Positions 42,901 through 47,502 are shown, numbered from the stretch's first letter. The stretch: 64,000 bases of DNA from F0422 sp003992255 (GCF_003992255.1 NZ_RQVA01000010.1:17808-81807), one strand, 5' to 3'. Program-made: numbers and translations. The notes: generated by a model not told the origin, from the letters alone.

Positions 42901-45900
42901 GATATCACTGGTTTGACGAATACAACGTTGGATGCAGCGGACTTCGCAACAAAAGGCCGTGCGGCTACGGAAGAACAGTTGAAAGTAATTCAAGGTCAAA
43001 TTGGTAGTGGCAAGTTATCCTTCGGTGCTAATCTTCCTGCAAAAGCTGGTGGCAATAAAGTTGTTGAAAATACTCTTGGTTCCACTGTGAATATCGTTGG
43101 TACGGCTAATGTAACAGCAGACGACAACTACGATGGCAACAACGTAGTGACAACTGTTGAAAAAGGTACTGACGGCAATAGTACGGTTACTATTAAGTTG
43201 AATAAAGATTTAACATCTAAATCCTTAACAACCAATACTGTGACTGTAAAAGGTGATCCAGGTGCTAACGGTCAAGACGGTAAAGATGCAGTGGTGACTG
43301 TGGGTGAAAAAGGTGAACCAGGTGCCGAAGGCAAACAAGGTAAACCAGGTTCTGACGGTGTTATCGGCGTAAACGGTAAAGACGGCTCTGCAGTTGTGAT
43401 CAACGGCAAAGACGGCTCTATCGGATTGACTGGTCCTAAAGGTGAAAATGGTAATAGCGTTGTCATCAATGGCAAAGATGGTAAAATCGGAGCCAAAGGT
43501 GAAGACGGTAAATCTGTTGTCATCAATGGCAAAGACGGCACAATCGGCTTAACAGGTCCTAAAGGTGCTGATGGAAAACCAGGCAAATCCTTAGATATCG
43601 GCATGAAAGATGGCTATAATGGTCAAGACGGTGCTGATGGCGTTCCAGGCGTTCGTGGTGAAAAAGGTGTTGACGGCAAAGACGGTATTACTCGTATCGT
43701 ATACACTACGAAAGAAGTTGACCCAGTAACGAAAACTGAAAAAGTAGTAGAACATCAAGTAGCTACTATGGACGACGGCTTACGTTTCGCTGGTAATAAC
43801 TCTGACACGGTGAATAAACATCGCTTGAACACATTGGTGAACATCGTTGGTGAAGGTGTGACGAAGGAAGCAGCGAAAGCATTTGAGTCCGCTACTGGCA
43901 ACATCTTAGTAGATGCGGATGGTAAAGATACGTTGACGCTTCGCTTGAACAAACATCTGAACTTGACGAATACTGGTTCTATGACAGTAGGCAACTCTGT
44001 GGTGAACAACGCAGGCTTAACTGTGAAAGACGGTGCTAACGAATCCAAAGTAACTAGCACAGGATCGACTTTCACAGATGGTACGAATACGACTGAAGTG
44101 GCACCGACAGTAGCCCGTGTGAATGGTGTGAAAGATGCAACTGGCGCTGTCACTGGTGGTGTTGTGATTGGTAAACAATCTGCTACACCAAGCGCAGATG
44201 GCAAAACTCCTGGCGCAACAGACAAAGCGGCAGAAGGCAACTTCATCACAGGTCTTGAAAACAAAGACTGGAGTGTAACAGATCCGAAATTTGTATCTGG
44301 TCGTGCAGCCACAGAAGATCAGTTGAAAACTGTATCTGATGCAGCAAAAGCAGTAGCGAATAATACAATCCAATTCGGGGCGGACAATGGGTCTAAAACA
44401 GATGCACAAGGCTTGAATAAAGAAGGTGGTATCGCTTTTAATATCACTGGTGGCGCAGATAAAGCTAAATTATCTGATAATAACATCGGCGTGAATGCGA
44501 ATGGTTCTACTGTGGAAGTGAAATTGGCGAAAGAATTGAAAGGCTTAACAAGCGCTGAATTTACGAACGCTGATGGTAAAACGACAAAAGTAGAAGGTGG
44601 CAAGGTGACGACTGGCGACACCGTTCTTAGCACAACAGGTTTAACTGTAGGTGATAAAGATGCTGGCACATTCGTGACTAAGACTGGTACCGTTGTGAAA
44701 GATGGTGACGTGACGACTTCCACGACAGCAGGTGAAACCGTATATCGTGATGGAGACAAAGCGACCACAGTTAACACATCAGGTATTACCATCGAAAATG
44801 GCGATAAAGCTGTATCCTTAACAAACAATGGCTTAGACAATGGCGGTAACAAAATTGTGAACGTAGCTAGAGGTGAAAACGATACAGACGCTGTTAACGT
44901 AGCGCAATTGAACGACGAAGTTGGCAAAGCGAAAACAACTGTATCTGTAAACGGTGAAGACAAAGATGTCAATAAAAATCTTTCCTTGACTGAGTCTACA
45001 GCAGCTGATGGTCATACTAACTATGACATTCGCTTAGCAGACAAAGTGACATTGGGCACGGATGCTACGAAACAAGTCACAATGGATGGTACAGCTGGTA
45101 CCGTGATAGCGGGCACTGGTGACAACATTGTGAAAGTAGATGGTGGTAAAGGTCAAGTGGTAGCCTCTGGCGTGACCGTAGGTAAACAATCTGTCACACC
45201 AAGTGCGGATGGTACAACACCGGCGGCTGATGCAACAGCAACAGAAGGTAACTTCATCACTGGTTTAGATAATAAAACTTGGGATGTAACAAATCCAACA
45301 TTTGTATCTGGCAGAGCAGCTACAGAAGACCAATTGAAATCTGCTACTACTGGTTTAGTGGACAAAGGTTTAGTCTTCGATGCAAACACTGGCGGAGCGA
45401 AAACAAATAAACTTGGCTCTACTGTGAAAATCCAAGGTACTGCGGAAATTCCAGCAGGTGCTACGGCGGAAGATAAAAAATACGATGGTAAAAACGTATT
45501 AACATCTATTGATCAAGATGCTGATGGTAATACTACTGTCACAGTGAAGTTGAACAAAGATTTAACATCTGAATCCTTAACAACAAACACAGTGATTGTA
45601 AAAGGTGAACCAGGTGGTAATGGTCAAAGCAAAGATGCTGTAGTAACTGTGGGTGAAAAAGGCGAACCAGGTACAGACGGTAAACCAGGTAAAGATGGTT
45701 CTAACGGTACAATCGGCGTGAACGGTAAAGATGGCTCTGCAGTTGTGATCAACGGCAAGGACGGCTCTATCGGATTGAACGGTAAAGATGGTAAAAACGG
45801 TCTTTCCATTAAAGGCGACAAAGGTGTAGTCGGTGTAGATGGCACAGATGGCGCTAATGGTAAAGACGGCATGACTCGTATCGTATATGAGACAAAACAT

Positions 45901-47472
45901 CCAGATCCTAACAATGCTGGTAAAGAAATCACAGTGAAACATGAAGTAGCTACGATGGACGATGGCATGAAATATGCTGGTGATGATGCACAAGGTACTG
46001 ATACATCCAAAGTAATTGCTAAGAAATTAAACCAAACGGTAGATATTGTTGGTGGGGCAGCTAAAGATAAATTAACGGACAAAAACATTGGTGTAAACAA
46101 TGTGGATGGCAAGTTAAAAGTACAATTAGCTAGCGACTTAACAAGCATCAACTCCATTACGAATAAAGAAAACAGCGGAAAAGTTGAATTCAAAGATAAG
46201 GGAGTAACTACTTTCAGCGGTGGCAAAACTGACGACAAAGCTGTATCCATTGACGGAAAACAAGGATTTGTGACAGGCTTGCAAAACAAAGACTGGAATA
46301 TAGCAAACCCAACAGTTGTATCTGGTCGTGCAGCGACGGAAGATCAATTGAAAGTGGTTAGCGACCGTTTAGCAGGTGCTCGTAAGTTCACCGGCGATAA
46401 CAAAGATGTGACGGCTGTGGTAGGCCTTGGCGAAGTATTGAATATCAATGGTGGCGCAGATGCGACTAAGTTGACTGACAATAATATCGGCGTCATTGCT
46501 AAGGAAGCTGTTAAAAATGCAGATGGAACGGTGAAAACACCGGCGTCCATGACAGTTAAGTTGGCGAAAAACGTTCACATGGGTGATGGTTCTACCGATT
46601 ACACTGGTGTATTTAAACCTACTTTCATCGATAAAGATGGCAAGGTGAAACCTGTAATCGATGAGAAAACAGGTAAACCGGCAGAGTTTAATACGACAGT
46701 GAAACATGACGGATCAAGCAGTGAGTACACTGTATATCGTCCTGGCAAAGATGGTAAACCTGAACCGGCCATCACAACGAATGTGACACCATTGGGTGTG
46801 GTGATTGAATCCAACAATGCCAATGGCAAAGCGAACCCTCCTGTGACATTGACAGCAAATGGCCTAGATAACGGCGGTAACCGCATTCTAAATGTGGCGC
46901 CTGGTATCAATGGCACTGATGGTGTCAACGTAGATCAGTTGAAAGGTACAGCGAACAACGTTCTAAACCAAGCTACAGGCGAAGCTTATAAAGCTGGTGC
47001 GAAAGCAGCCGCTTTAGCAGCGTTGAAACCATTACAATATGACCCATTAGAACCGACACAAATCATGGCGGGCATTGGTAATTATCGTAATGAAACGGCA
47101 GCGGCTATTGGCCTTGCACATTACACGCAAGAAGCGACTATGTTCCACGTAGGTGTTACATTAGGTCAACATCAAAATATGGTGAATGCTGGCGTGACTC
47201 ATAAATTTGGCTGGAGTCCAGAAGAAAAAGCAATTCCTGAACGCTATAAAGCGGGCCCGATCTCCTCTGTATATGTAATGCAAGATGAAGTATCTGCATT
47301 GAAACAAGAGAACGAACGCACGAAAGTAGCGTACGAACAAGTATTGGTAGATAATGCAAATATCAAAGCAGAAAACCAAGAAATGAAGGAATCTTACAAC
47401 AAAATGGCTCAAGACAATGAAGAGATGAAAGCACAAATCAAAATGTTGATGCAGGCTATGGGAATGAAATAA
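18964..47472 (+). CDS. Giant trimeric autotransporter adhesin (YadA/Vta type), about 9,500 residues
   Basis: One unbroken frame of 9,502 codons. GGAGG fits ATG 18964; GTG 18925 is less likely. In order: an extended signal peptide (residues 1-48, cleavage near TVHA); YadA-type head repeats (AIG/ALG motifs) at about 150-1260, interrupted by a helical stretch (about 265-400) and a neck near 800; a neck ITNLAAGSNDTDAVNVAQL near 1270; a stalk to about 9,330 with at least fifteen GRAATE(D/E)QLK necks and nine collagen-like blocks; a YadA anchor (about 9,339-9,417, ending HKFGW); and an 85-residue coiled-coil tail. Three chains should form one outer-membrane barrel with a very long fibre for adhesion, autoaggregation or biofilm. 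Related Vta adhesins are known in Veillonella parvula. The only Cys is in the signal peptide. Confidence 0.95.
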   Translation: MKSSQIFLECERFLKRALKDKGQYTKGAVIAFLITGGIGVSVPSTVHAVIPPALLGLAFEQAGRAKGDLYSTDTNVITEKILNKTPGELNLTIRDLYSLFYHTPLATKSTDFYGTQDPNNPKSKPLNVNRGYVTYEGANITGGENTFVRGSGAIALGGASKADGTGTVAIGQYSDASSKINGYDSQSGYTYAPGISDNVAIGFRSESHADYTVALGAKAAANESGSNALGYNTQATGKSSLAIGYNTFANTKASATNNLESTIKGLTGSLSPESITQVNEYYAKLADFVEAQKNYDAAVAAKDTANIQKYSNQVRQYRNEVSAKKTALDKIPGVKDLINSTGVESNDTELKKALETVGGVSNLINKSLNEGLGTNLKNDPNKAAEKLNLGVHKDHIANPADPANDFREITAKDGDNAIAIGNYTSATGNASIAQGVGAYTKADASIAMGSLAYVAKNADQSIAVGTGAQSHAANSVALGVRTSTYGAGDVAIGNRSTVLGDASVGIGFNTTVLSSSGTAIGKTSRIGGDSTRSISIGEQANVGNNASNSIAIGYDTNVSDGSKNSIALGSQAKALAENSMSFGYNANSGLGAANSITIGNEANNYASNALVLGTSAGVSTGSDGGISIGKSSHVTGVNTIALGTKASVTGTNSIVIGNNATGGTSAKGVDSAVVIGENAKASNSNSIVLGHNSTDKYEGSTPKLKPGVKPYDDLPPEEKYVYNADGSVVLEYKKDAMEVPSYLPRNSELGKTLAGLDKQGLGVVSVGGGEVEITNAEGNKVTVPTLRRITNVAPGALDTDVVTVAQLRAWRDTDPHFLSVNNIEKLNERSTAEVGLAADGDTIENRNSNYQNDQALALQSMALGKYAKVDNKALSAIAIGTGSGAYGQYSIGLGSTVYAGGQQSIAIGSVAKSRGQNSIAMGLNAEAVGKDAMSVGALSNARQEGALALGANADARKMESIAFGRTAYANATSGIAIGKAAKIGLDIDDKGKDIPDGTWTGTRTVAIGDSSQARRDQDVAIGYNTEAKAGDGVAIGSVAKTNGENSIAIGSNAKVEVVDGKRSGTNSIAMGRYAKALEKEVIAIGTESKATADSGVAIGKSAQVSSSNSVALGREAKAQGGNSIAIGYQASTELDGTNNWQAVAVGQGAKAKHQNTTALGGYAQAYGQHSTAVGVNAAVQKSATGGAAFGKDAAVSAVNGLALGYGASATTAGSVALGSESVAGAAAGTKGWDPAAGRVNNHTTAVSGAAASLSGLGSVSIGASGKERQITNLAAGSNDTDAVNVAQLKAVNLQIAGNTTATAGADVRLHNQTLNVVGDGTYLTSNAAGNTITMDLTQSIKNKINSIFVTSFTGDQGSKVTPTATSNTVNVTGKKFTTNSEPNSIWADGGVRYETGNIGTFTTGNTVAIGMRPELKSKSFTAYKYDGNNQTGEAGPSISYNGINMNDKPITNLQAGQNPNDAVNKSQLDAITWNLGAKGADGNINRVAPSDDANKRVDLVGTGGISVTANGSTVTISGSKILDAMPVVYTDAAGNRVYKHTDGKFYTTENPVAGKDKPVTNVQASLVNTSPATGKTDTTTPTVFKNVGSVIENQGVTGNTAPTFTDRLNVAATNNPNAAVNVKDLNSTVADLKNKELHITPMEYTPDTNGDVTMLYSDGNGSVVPNTTATIKGVAKNDLSNITDAGKKVITGLGTTVTAGKNITVTATTDDKTGQKSYAIAAADQVESVVKATAATDDENIAEVKPVTGAQDAANTKYGVGVSKKKVAEIAQGAVEVKPADGSDNVHVTPDTTTTGKTIYKVSVDKTKLDTGVNTTITGAGTPANPYKVNVQGDLNKITSITNEAGNGKVAFGTDGVSTFSSGTTGDKTVTINGKEGKVVVGNGGSPVTIDGSAGHVTGLQNTEWTVGTTTPVSGRAATEDQLKHVSDAVAGKADKTALWDLGVMKNGASEKVVPADVTNDNKRINLQGKGNVTVTATGNTITIEGENQNGIVVYTDAQGNRLYKREDGKFYKTKEPVAGERGVLANQVQSRLVNANGDSTTSPTVLNNVKSAIQAQGVGPDNLSPTFFDRLEAAAKSTNNPNAAVNVSDLKSVVDGGMKYGANISEATGGANPVTNKLGSTVVIKGGATETDGTNFDGTNVLTTIQQDDGNTTVNIKLKRDLGNIKSITNAAGNGKVAFDADGVTTFTSGATTGDKPVTIDGKLGKVVAGTGDTAVTLDGAAGQVLASGIRIGNQTATPTADGAAPAAGQPTGPAGNFITGLGNTTWNIQNPAYVSGRAATEDQLKVLNTELNKKSSTDYRLIANPNTNDGAYTVSNAGEIDLTVKDEITKATNTVKLKDIASKTALDALVDRSITLGGDSNSATDKQTLANDVKFNITGDNNYITTNASGSNVKLTFNDSALAKKADLWKLSANGAEVPVKNGVVDLAKGDNINITSEAGKVTISATGLAKEDLSNITDAGKKKITDLGTEITAGERITVGEPTVDAKTGKKTYTINADKQVESVVKATLTDTSDENIAEVTVVEGTKDTANAKYGVAVSKKAVENIAKGKDISIANKEYEVTGTEGKVELTYVDGNGNAVADRKATIKGVAKNNLDNITDDGKKVITGLGTKIQAGDGISIGEPTKDATTGQTTYTISAAKTKLVDGTNTTVGGTGTEADPYKVNVKGDLGNITSITNETGSGKVTFDNNGVVKVDGDHPVSIDGKQGQITGLQNTTLTAADFAKANRAATEEQLKEVKDIADAASTTDYRLIANPVEGSNGAYKVDNGTISLKVKNTKQADSTPETITINDVASKEALDTVKANQWDLAVKSGTTITNVTPQPGAKPTDNKRIAIEGADGVEVTQTDGVIKISAPRGTDNDTITTVKSSDGTISVDNVDGNTHAYDIKVNAQKLGEAQALIFVDDKGKQVFKQPDGTFKNADGTKYEGTVHTKVNTVAPQRVDNVGSAIDGAKVTTDAGQEKPNATYLEKLEVAVKDPVTGKAAVNVSDLKKTSDASIAKAVEDSTNKGMKYAGDNYKAAEGTTAEQNGITKKLGEQLQILGGAQGTLTENNIGVNAVGGKLKVQLAESLTGINSIAGKGTSPLTISNGGTTLTINAPEGTKPGTISVGGAKVTGVANGEAETDAVNVSQLKAVASKELHIKPTTDKETYTVDENGDVTLTYVNGNGETVANTKAVISGVAKNDLSNITDGGKKVITGLGTEITAGERVTVGAPTEDPKTGKKTYTISADKQVESVTKADAETGDENIATVTMMDGTTDKTANARYGVGVSKKAVANIAKDAIGVTSGSDNVTVTPDTTTTPGKTIYKVSVAKTKLAAGTNTNVEGEGTEAKPYKVNVAGNLTQITSITNTDGTGKLTFDNNGVVKVDGDHPVSIDGKQGQITGLQNTTLTAADFAKANRAATEEQLKAVKDIADAASTTDYRLIANPVEGSNGAYKVDNGTISLKVKNTKQADSTPETITINDVASKEALDTVKANQWDLAVSNGTVTNKVEPQATGTEGENKRIVLKGEDGVTVKQKNGVITIGAQKGIDNDTITTVKSSDGTISVGTVDGNTHAYDVKVNAQKLGEAQALIFVDDKGKQVFKQLDGTFKNADGTKYEGTVHTKVNTAAPQRVDNVGSAIDGAKVTTDAGQEKPNATYLEKLEVAAKDPVTGKAAVNVSDLKQASDASIAKAVTDATNKGMKYAGDNYKAATATEAEQNGITKKLGEQLQILGGAKGTLTNNNIGVIAEDGALKVKLAESLTGINSIAGKGTSPLTISNGGTTLTINAPEGTKPGTISVGGAKITDVAEGTDPKDAVNVSQLTKSVADLKANLGWYATSDVVDGGEQATGSNPTSEHVTNDNEVAFIAGKNLKIKQDGRNFTYSLNDSITKLSKVEVTKDGEGTTTITPGKVTTTDGTTTTVTGPEGITIKPSAGTTTTVSLTKDGLDNGGNKITNVSKGVGDSDAVNVKQLNDEVGKAKTTVTVNNEGKDANKNLSLTTTAATDGHTNYDVRLADKVTLGTETAKQVTMDGTAGTITAGTGTNIVKVDGSKGQLTAAGVVVGNQTLNPIAAKPTDGVTPAAETGNYITGLGNTTWNVTNPTYVSGRAATEDQLKAVNDEVNNKADKTALWDLAVKKDGVTTNVTPQAGAQATDNKRITIEGKDGVNVENSNGVITISAPKGTDNDTITTVESTDKTVDVTKVGNNEHAYNLAVNKQAVVDGAQLPVVYTTKDGKKVTIDKDGKFHTVDNPTVEVKPEDVETRIQSAAKNTTAGDTILNNVGSAIANTKVPEGTGTKQNPSFLERLEEAAKSTNHPNAAVNVSDLKNTADAVIGKVTDTGMKYGANLPATAGGKDVVTNKLGSTVKIVGTANLKNATDADKQYDGNNVITTVSQDATGDTTVTVKLNKDLTSKSLTTNTVTVKGEPGANGQDGKDAVVTVGEKGEPGAEGKEGKPGSNGTIGVNGKDGSAVVINGKDGTIGLTGPKGADGQPGKSIKIGMKDGYDGADGTDGVPGVRGAKGVDGKDGITRIVYTEGGKEHQVATMDDGLQFTGNNSDTVNKHRLNTLVNVVGEGVTKEAAKTFESATGNILVDADGKTTLTVKMNKNLANISSITNGANSGKVEFQDNGVTTFSSGNNGAGGTDKVVTINGKEGTVNATTKVIAAGIVVGNQTLNPIVANPTDGVTPAAETGNYVTGLGNTTWTVANPTYVSGRAATEDQLKVVNEEVNNKADKTALWDLAVNNGTTTDKVDPKSTNVAGENKRITIQGSGAVKVTQKDGVITIGAEKGADNDTITTVTSTDESVLTAEDTPSNGNHAYALTINKQAVVNGAQLPVVYTTKDGKKVTIDKDGKFHTVDNSTVEVKPEDVETRIQSAAKDTTKGDTILNNVGSAIANTKVPEGAGTKQNPSFLERLEEAAKSTNHPNAAVNVSDLKNTADAVIGKVTDTGMKYGANLPATAGGNNVVTNKLGSIVNIVGTADVANATEADKQYDGNNVVTSIAQDTDGNTTVTVKLNKDLTSKSLTTNTVTVKGEPGANGQDGKDAVVTVGEKGEKGAEGKPGKDGSNGTIGVNGKDGSAVVINGKDGSIGLNGKDGKNGLSIKGDKGVVGVDGTDGANGKDGMTRIVYETKHTDPKTGTETTVTHQVATMDDGLRFTGNNSGTENKHKLNTLVNIVGEGVTKEAVNTFESATGNILVQADGNSTLTVKMNKNLANISSITNGANSGKVEFGANGVTTFSSGAATGDKVVTINGKEGTVNATTNVTAGGVVVGKQSVTPSTTGVAPTTGATPTEGNFVTGLDNKEWNVASPSYVSGRAATEDQLKKISDAITAKSGSDYRLVVNPAAGSEGKYTVGDDNTVKLTVEDAADANHKTEVTIAGIAKSSDLSDLKSKVDNTIALGDDTATGSTAAKSLKDGNVKFNIKGDGKYISTAAKDDDVTVSLNTKQVAQDQALIYVDNTGKQVFKQPDGTFKDADGNKYEGDVHTKVNTPNPKRVDNVGSAVDTAVVKDAAGAVKNDATYWEKLDKANTDTPNAAVNVSDLKKNSDAVIGKVTDTGMKYGANLAATADGKKVVTNKLGSTVHILGSSNATSDEGYNDENVVTTIGQATNGDTTVTVKLKKDLKSESLTTNTVIVKGEPGGNGQSKDAVVTVGEKGEPGADGQDGKPGSDGTIGVNGKDGASVIIKGKDGTIGLTGPKGADGQPGKSINIGVKPGYDHDNDDNTPDVRGKYGVDGSDGKDGINRIVYTTKVIDPTTNTEKEVEHQVATMDDGMKYGGDNYKPATDAAAEQNVIAKKLNNRLDIVGGADKDKLTDKNIGVNAEGGKLKVQLASDLTGINSITGKGTSPLTISNGGTTITVNGSTTKDVNGVATPVPGNISVGGVQIKGVADGTEDTDAVNLSQLKKVVASNGSTEKVKASTADNNIATVTQSDNAAYGLPNNEYVVSVTKEAVANVAKDTVVVESASANVTVTPDKTATGKVTYKVAVKESNLANGTNTTVSGTGTQDDPYKVNVEGAITKITSITNEAGNGKVEFGADGVTTFSSGNNGAGGTDKVVTINGKDGKVTTGESVLDTTGLTVKDGTKETTVSKAGTVVKEGANESKVTSTGATFTDGTKTTSVAPTVVRVNGTNGANGTVTDGVVIGKQSVTPVETVPTAGKVITPEEGNYITGLDNKAWDVTNPTFVSGRAATEDQLKSATTGLVDKGLVFDANTGGAKTNKLGSTVKIQGTAEIPAGATDADKNYDGKNVLTSIEQDTATGNTTVTVKLNKDLTSKSLTTNTVTVKGDPGTNGQDGKDAVVTVGEKGADGKPGSNGTIGVNGKNGSAVVINGKDGTIGLTGPKGADGQPGKSINIGMKDGYNTDGANGVRGEKGVDGQDGITRIVYTEGGKEHQVATMDDGLRFTGNNSGTENKHKLNTLVNIVGEGVTKEQVDGFQSASGNILVQADGNSTLTVKMNKNLANISSITNGANSGKVEFKDNGVTTFSSGNNGTGGTDKVVTINGKDGTVNAMTNVTAGGVVVGKQSVSPSTTGVAPTTGGIPTEGNFVTGLANKDWNVATPTFVSGRAATEDQLKKISEAITAKSGSDYRLVANPATGSDGKYTADNDGNISLTVQDAANPNSTNTVTITDVAKKSDLDIVKGQVGNTISLGDDTTGTTTAKSLTAGDVKFNIKGDTNYISTAANGDDVTVSLNTKQVAQDQALIYVDNAGNQVFKQPDGTFKNADGTTYAGDVHTKVNTPDPKRVDNVGSAIDGVKVTTAEGQEKPNATYLEKLEVAAKDPVTGKSAVNVSDLKNASDASIAKAVTDATDKGMKYGANLSAKEGGEKVVKNKLGTTVHILGSSNATSDEGYNDENVVTTIGQDAATGDTTVTVKLKKDLKSESLTTNTVIVKGEPGGNGQTKDAVVTVGEKGEPGVAGKDGKPGSNGSIGVNGKDGSAVVINGKDGSIGMNGKDGANGLIMKGDKGAVGLDGTDGANGKDGMTRIVYETKHTDPNNAGKEITVKHEVATMDDGQKYSGDNYKAATATTAEANVINKKLNERLEIVGGADKAKLTDNNIGVNAADGKLKVQLGSELTSINSITNGANSGKVEFGANGVTTFSSGAAAGDKTVTINGKEGKVTVGNNGNPIAIDGSVGDITGLTNTTLTGPDFGTKGRAATEEQLKLIQGQLGTGNLSFGANLPAKAGGKKVVENALGSTVNIVGTANVTADDNYDGNNVVTTVEKGTDGNSTVTIKLNKDLTSKSVTTNTVTVKGEPGANGQDGKDAVVTVGEKGADGKDGSNGTIGVNGKDGSAVVINGKDGSIGLTGPKGENGNSVVINGKDGKIGAKGEDGKSVVINGKDGTIGLTGPKGADGAPGKSLDIGMKDGYNGQDGADGVPGVRGEKGVDGKDGITRIVYTTKEVDPVTKVEKVVERQVATMDDGLQFTGNNSDTVNKHRLNTLVNIVGEGVAKEQVDGFKSASGNILVAANGTTTLTVKMNKNLANINSITNGANSGKVEFGADGATTFSSGTTGDKTVTINGKDGKVTTGESTLDTTGLTVKDGTKETKVTNAGTVVKDGANESKVTSAGATFTDGANTTSVAPTVVRVNGMNGTDGTVTNGVVIGKQSVTPVETVPTPGKVIAPEEGNFITGLDNKAWDVTNPTFVSGRAATEDQLKSATTGLVDKGLIFDANTGGAKTNKLGSTVKIQGTAEIPAGATDADKNYDGKNVLTSIEQDPTTGNTTVTVKLNKDLTSKSVTTNTVTVKGEPGANGQDGKDAVVTVGEKGEPGAEGKQGKPGSDGVIGVNGKDGSAVVINGKDGSIGMNGKDGANGLTMKGDKGAVGLDGTDGANGKDGMTRIVYETKHTDPNNAGKEITVKHEVATMDDGQKYSGDNYEAATGTKAEANVINKKLNERLEIVGGAAKDKLTDNNIGVNADGGKLKVQLASELTSINSITNGANSGKVEFGANGVTTFSSGAAAGDKTVTIDGKAGKVTVGNNGNPIAIDGSIGDITGLTNTTLDAADFATKGRAATEEQLKVIQGQIGSGKLSFGANLPAKAGGNKVVENTLGSTVNIVGTANVTADDNYDGNNVVTTVEKGTDGNSTVTIKLNKDLTSKSLTTNTVTVKGDPGANGQDGKDAVVTVGEKGEPGAEGKQGKPGSDGVIGVNGKDGSAVVINGKDGSIGLTGPKGENGNSVVINGKDGKIGAKGEDGKSVVINGKDGTIGLTGPKGADGKPGKSLDIGMKDGYNGQDGADGVPGVRGEKGVDGKDGITRIVYTTKEVDPVTKTEKVVEHQVATMDDGLRFAGNNSDTVNKHRLNTLVNIVGEGVTKEAAKAFESATGNILVDADGKDTLTLRLNKHLNLTNTGSMTVGNSVVNNAGLTVKDGANESKVTSTGSTFTDGTNTTEVAPTVARVNGVKDATGAVTGGVVIGKQSATPSADGKTPGATDKAAEGNFITGLENKDWSVTDPKFVSGRAATEDQLKTVSDAAKAVANNTIQFGADNGSKTDAQGLNKEGGIAFNITGGADKAKLSDNNIGVNANGSTVEVKLAKELKGLTSAEFTNADGKTTKVEGGKVTTGDTVLSTTGLTVGDKDAGTFVTKTGTVVKDGDVTTSTTAGETVYRDGDKATTVNTSGITIENGDKAVSLTNNGLDNGGNKIVNVARGENDTDAVNVAQLNDEVGKAKTTVSVNGEDKDVNKNLSLTESTAADGHTNYDIRLADKVTLGTDATKQVTMDGTAGTVIAGTGDNIVKVDGGKGQVVASGVTVGKQSVTPSADGTTPAADATATEGNFITGLDNKTWDVTNPTFVSGRAATEDQLKSATTGLVDKGLVFDANTGGAKTNKLGSTVKIQGTAEIPAGATAEDKKYDGKNVLTSIDQDADGNTTVTVKLNKDLTSESLTTNTVIVKGEPGGNGQSKDAVVTVGEKGEPGTDGKPGKDGSNGTIGVNGKDGSAVVINGKDGSIGLNGKDGKNGLSIKGDKGVVGVDGTDGANGKDGMTRIVYETKHPDPNNAGKEITVKHEVATMDDGMKYAGDDAQGTDTSKVIAKKLNQTVDIVGGAAKDKLTDKNIGVNNVDGKLKVQLASDLTSINSITNKENSGKVEFKDKGVTTFSGGKTDDKAVSIDGKQGFVTGLQNKDWNIANPTVVSGRAATEDQLKVVSDRLAGARKFTGDNKDVTAVVGLGEVLNINGGADATKLTDNNIGVIAKEAVKNADGTVKTPASMTVKLAKNVHMGDGSTDYTGVFKPTFIDKDGKVKPVIDEKTGKPAEFNTTVKHDGSSSEYTVYRPGKDGKPEPAITTNVTPLGVVIESNNANGKANPPVTLTANGLDNGGNRILNVAPGINGTDGVNVDQLKGTANNVLNQATGEAYKAGAKAAALAALKPLQYDPLEPTQIMAGIGNYRNETAAAIGLAHYTQEATMFHVGVTLGQHQNMVNAGVTHKFGWSPEEKAIPERYKAGPISSVYVMQDEVSALKQENERTKVAYEQVLVDNANIKAENQEMKESYNKMAQDNEEMKAQIKMLMQAMGMK
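27027..29360 (+). repeat. Near-identical 2.02-kb internal repeat of the adhesin gene
   Basis: About 315 bases at 27027-27341 recur at 29046-29360 with almost no changes (one GAG to GCG). The flanking modules (27560-28330 and 29570-30345) are also very similar. This indicates a recent tandem duplication of stalk modules or ongoing gene conversion. Confidence 0.8.
32185..45870 (+). repeat. Nine collagen-like blocks in the stalk
   Basis: Blocks of Gly-X-Y triplets start near 32185, 34015, 35825, 37778, 39592, 40675, 42160, 43245 and 45595. Each begins KGEPG or KGDPG, holds runs of up to about ten triplets (GEKGEPGAEGKEGKPG), and is broken by short non-collagen pieces such as AVVTV and AVVIN. 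Each then leads to an RIVY...ATMDDG segment. The blocks at 40.7 and 43.2 kb are near copies, about 2.59 kb apart. Confidence 0.85.
46978..47472 (+). other. YadA anchor plus coiled-coil tail of the adhesin
   Basis: The C-terminal anchor (AGAKAAALAALKPLQYDP, then four strands ending THKFGW at 47214) would form a 12-strand trimeric barrel. In classic members the protein ends there. Here 85 more residues follow, first SPEEKAIPERYKAG, then heptads from DEVSALKQENE to MLMQAMGMK, predicted to lie in the periplasm. Confidence 0.85.
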
Positions 47473-47502
47473 GTCCTGAAGATGTAACTTCCTAGAAGAT
47501 GC

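Noticed and set aside
32185..45870. Regularly spaced repeats that could suggest a CRISPR array
   Set aside because: The repeats are coding, in frame, hundreds of bases long and without unique 30-base spacers. No cas genes are near.
20367..47436. Dozens of long minus-strand frames opposite the adhesin gene, many rich in Pro, Ser, Thr and Leu
   Set aside because: They are shadows of a repetitive, codon-biased gene. They have no ribosome sites, and they repeat wherever the coding repeats occur. The plus frame alone gives recognisable YadA and collagen motifs.
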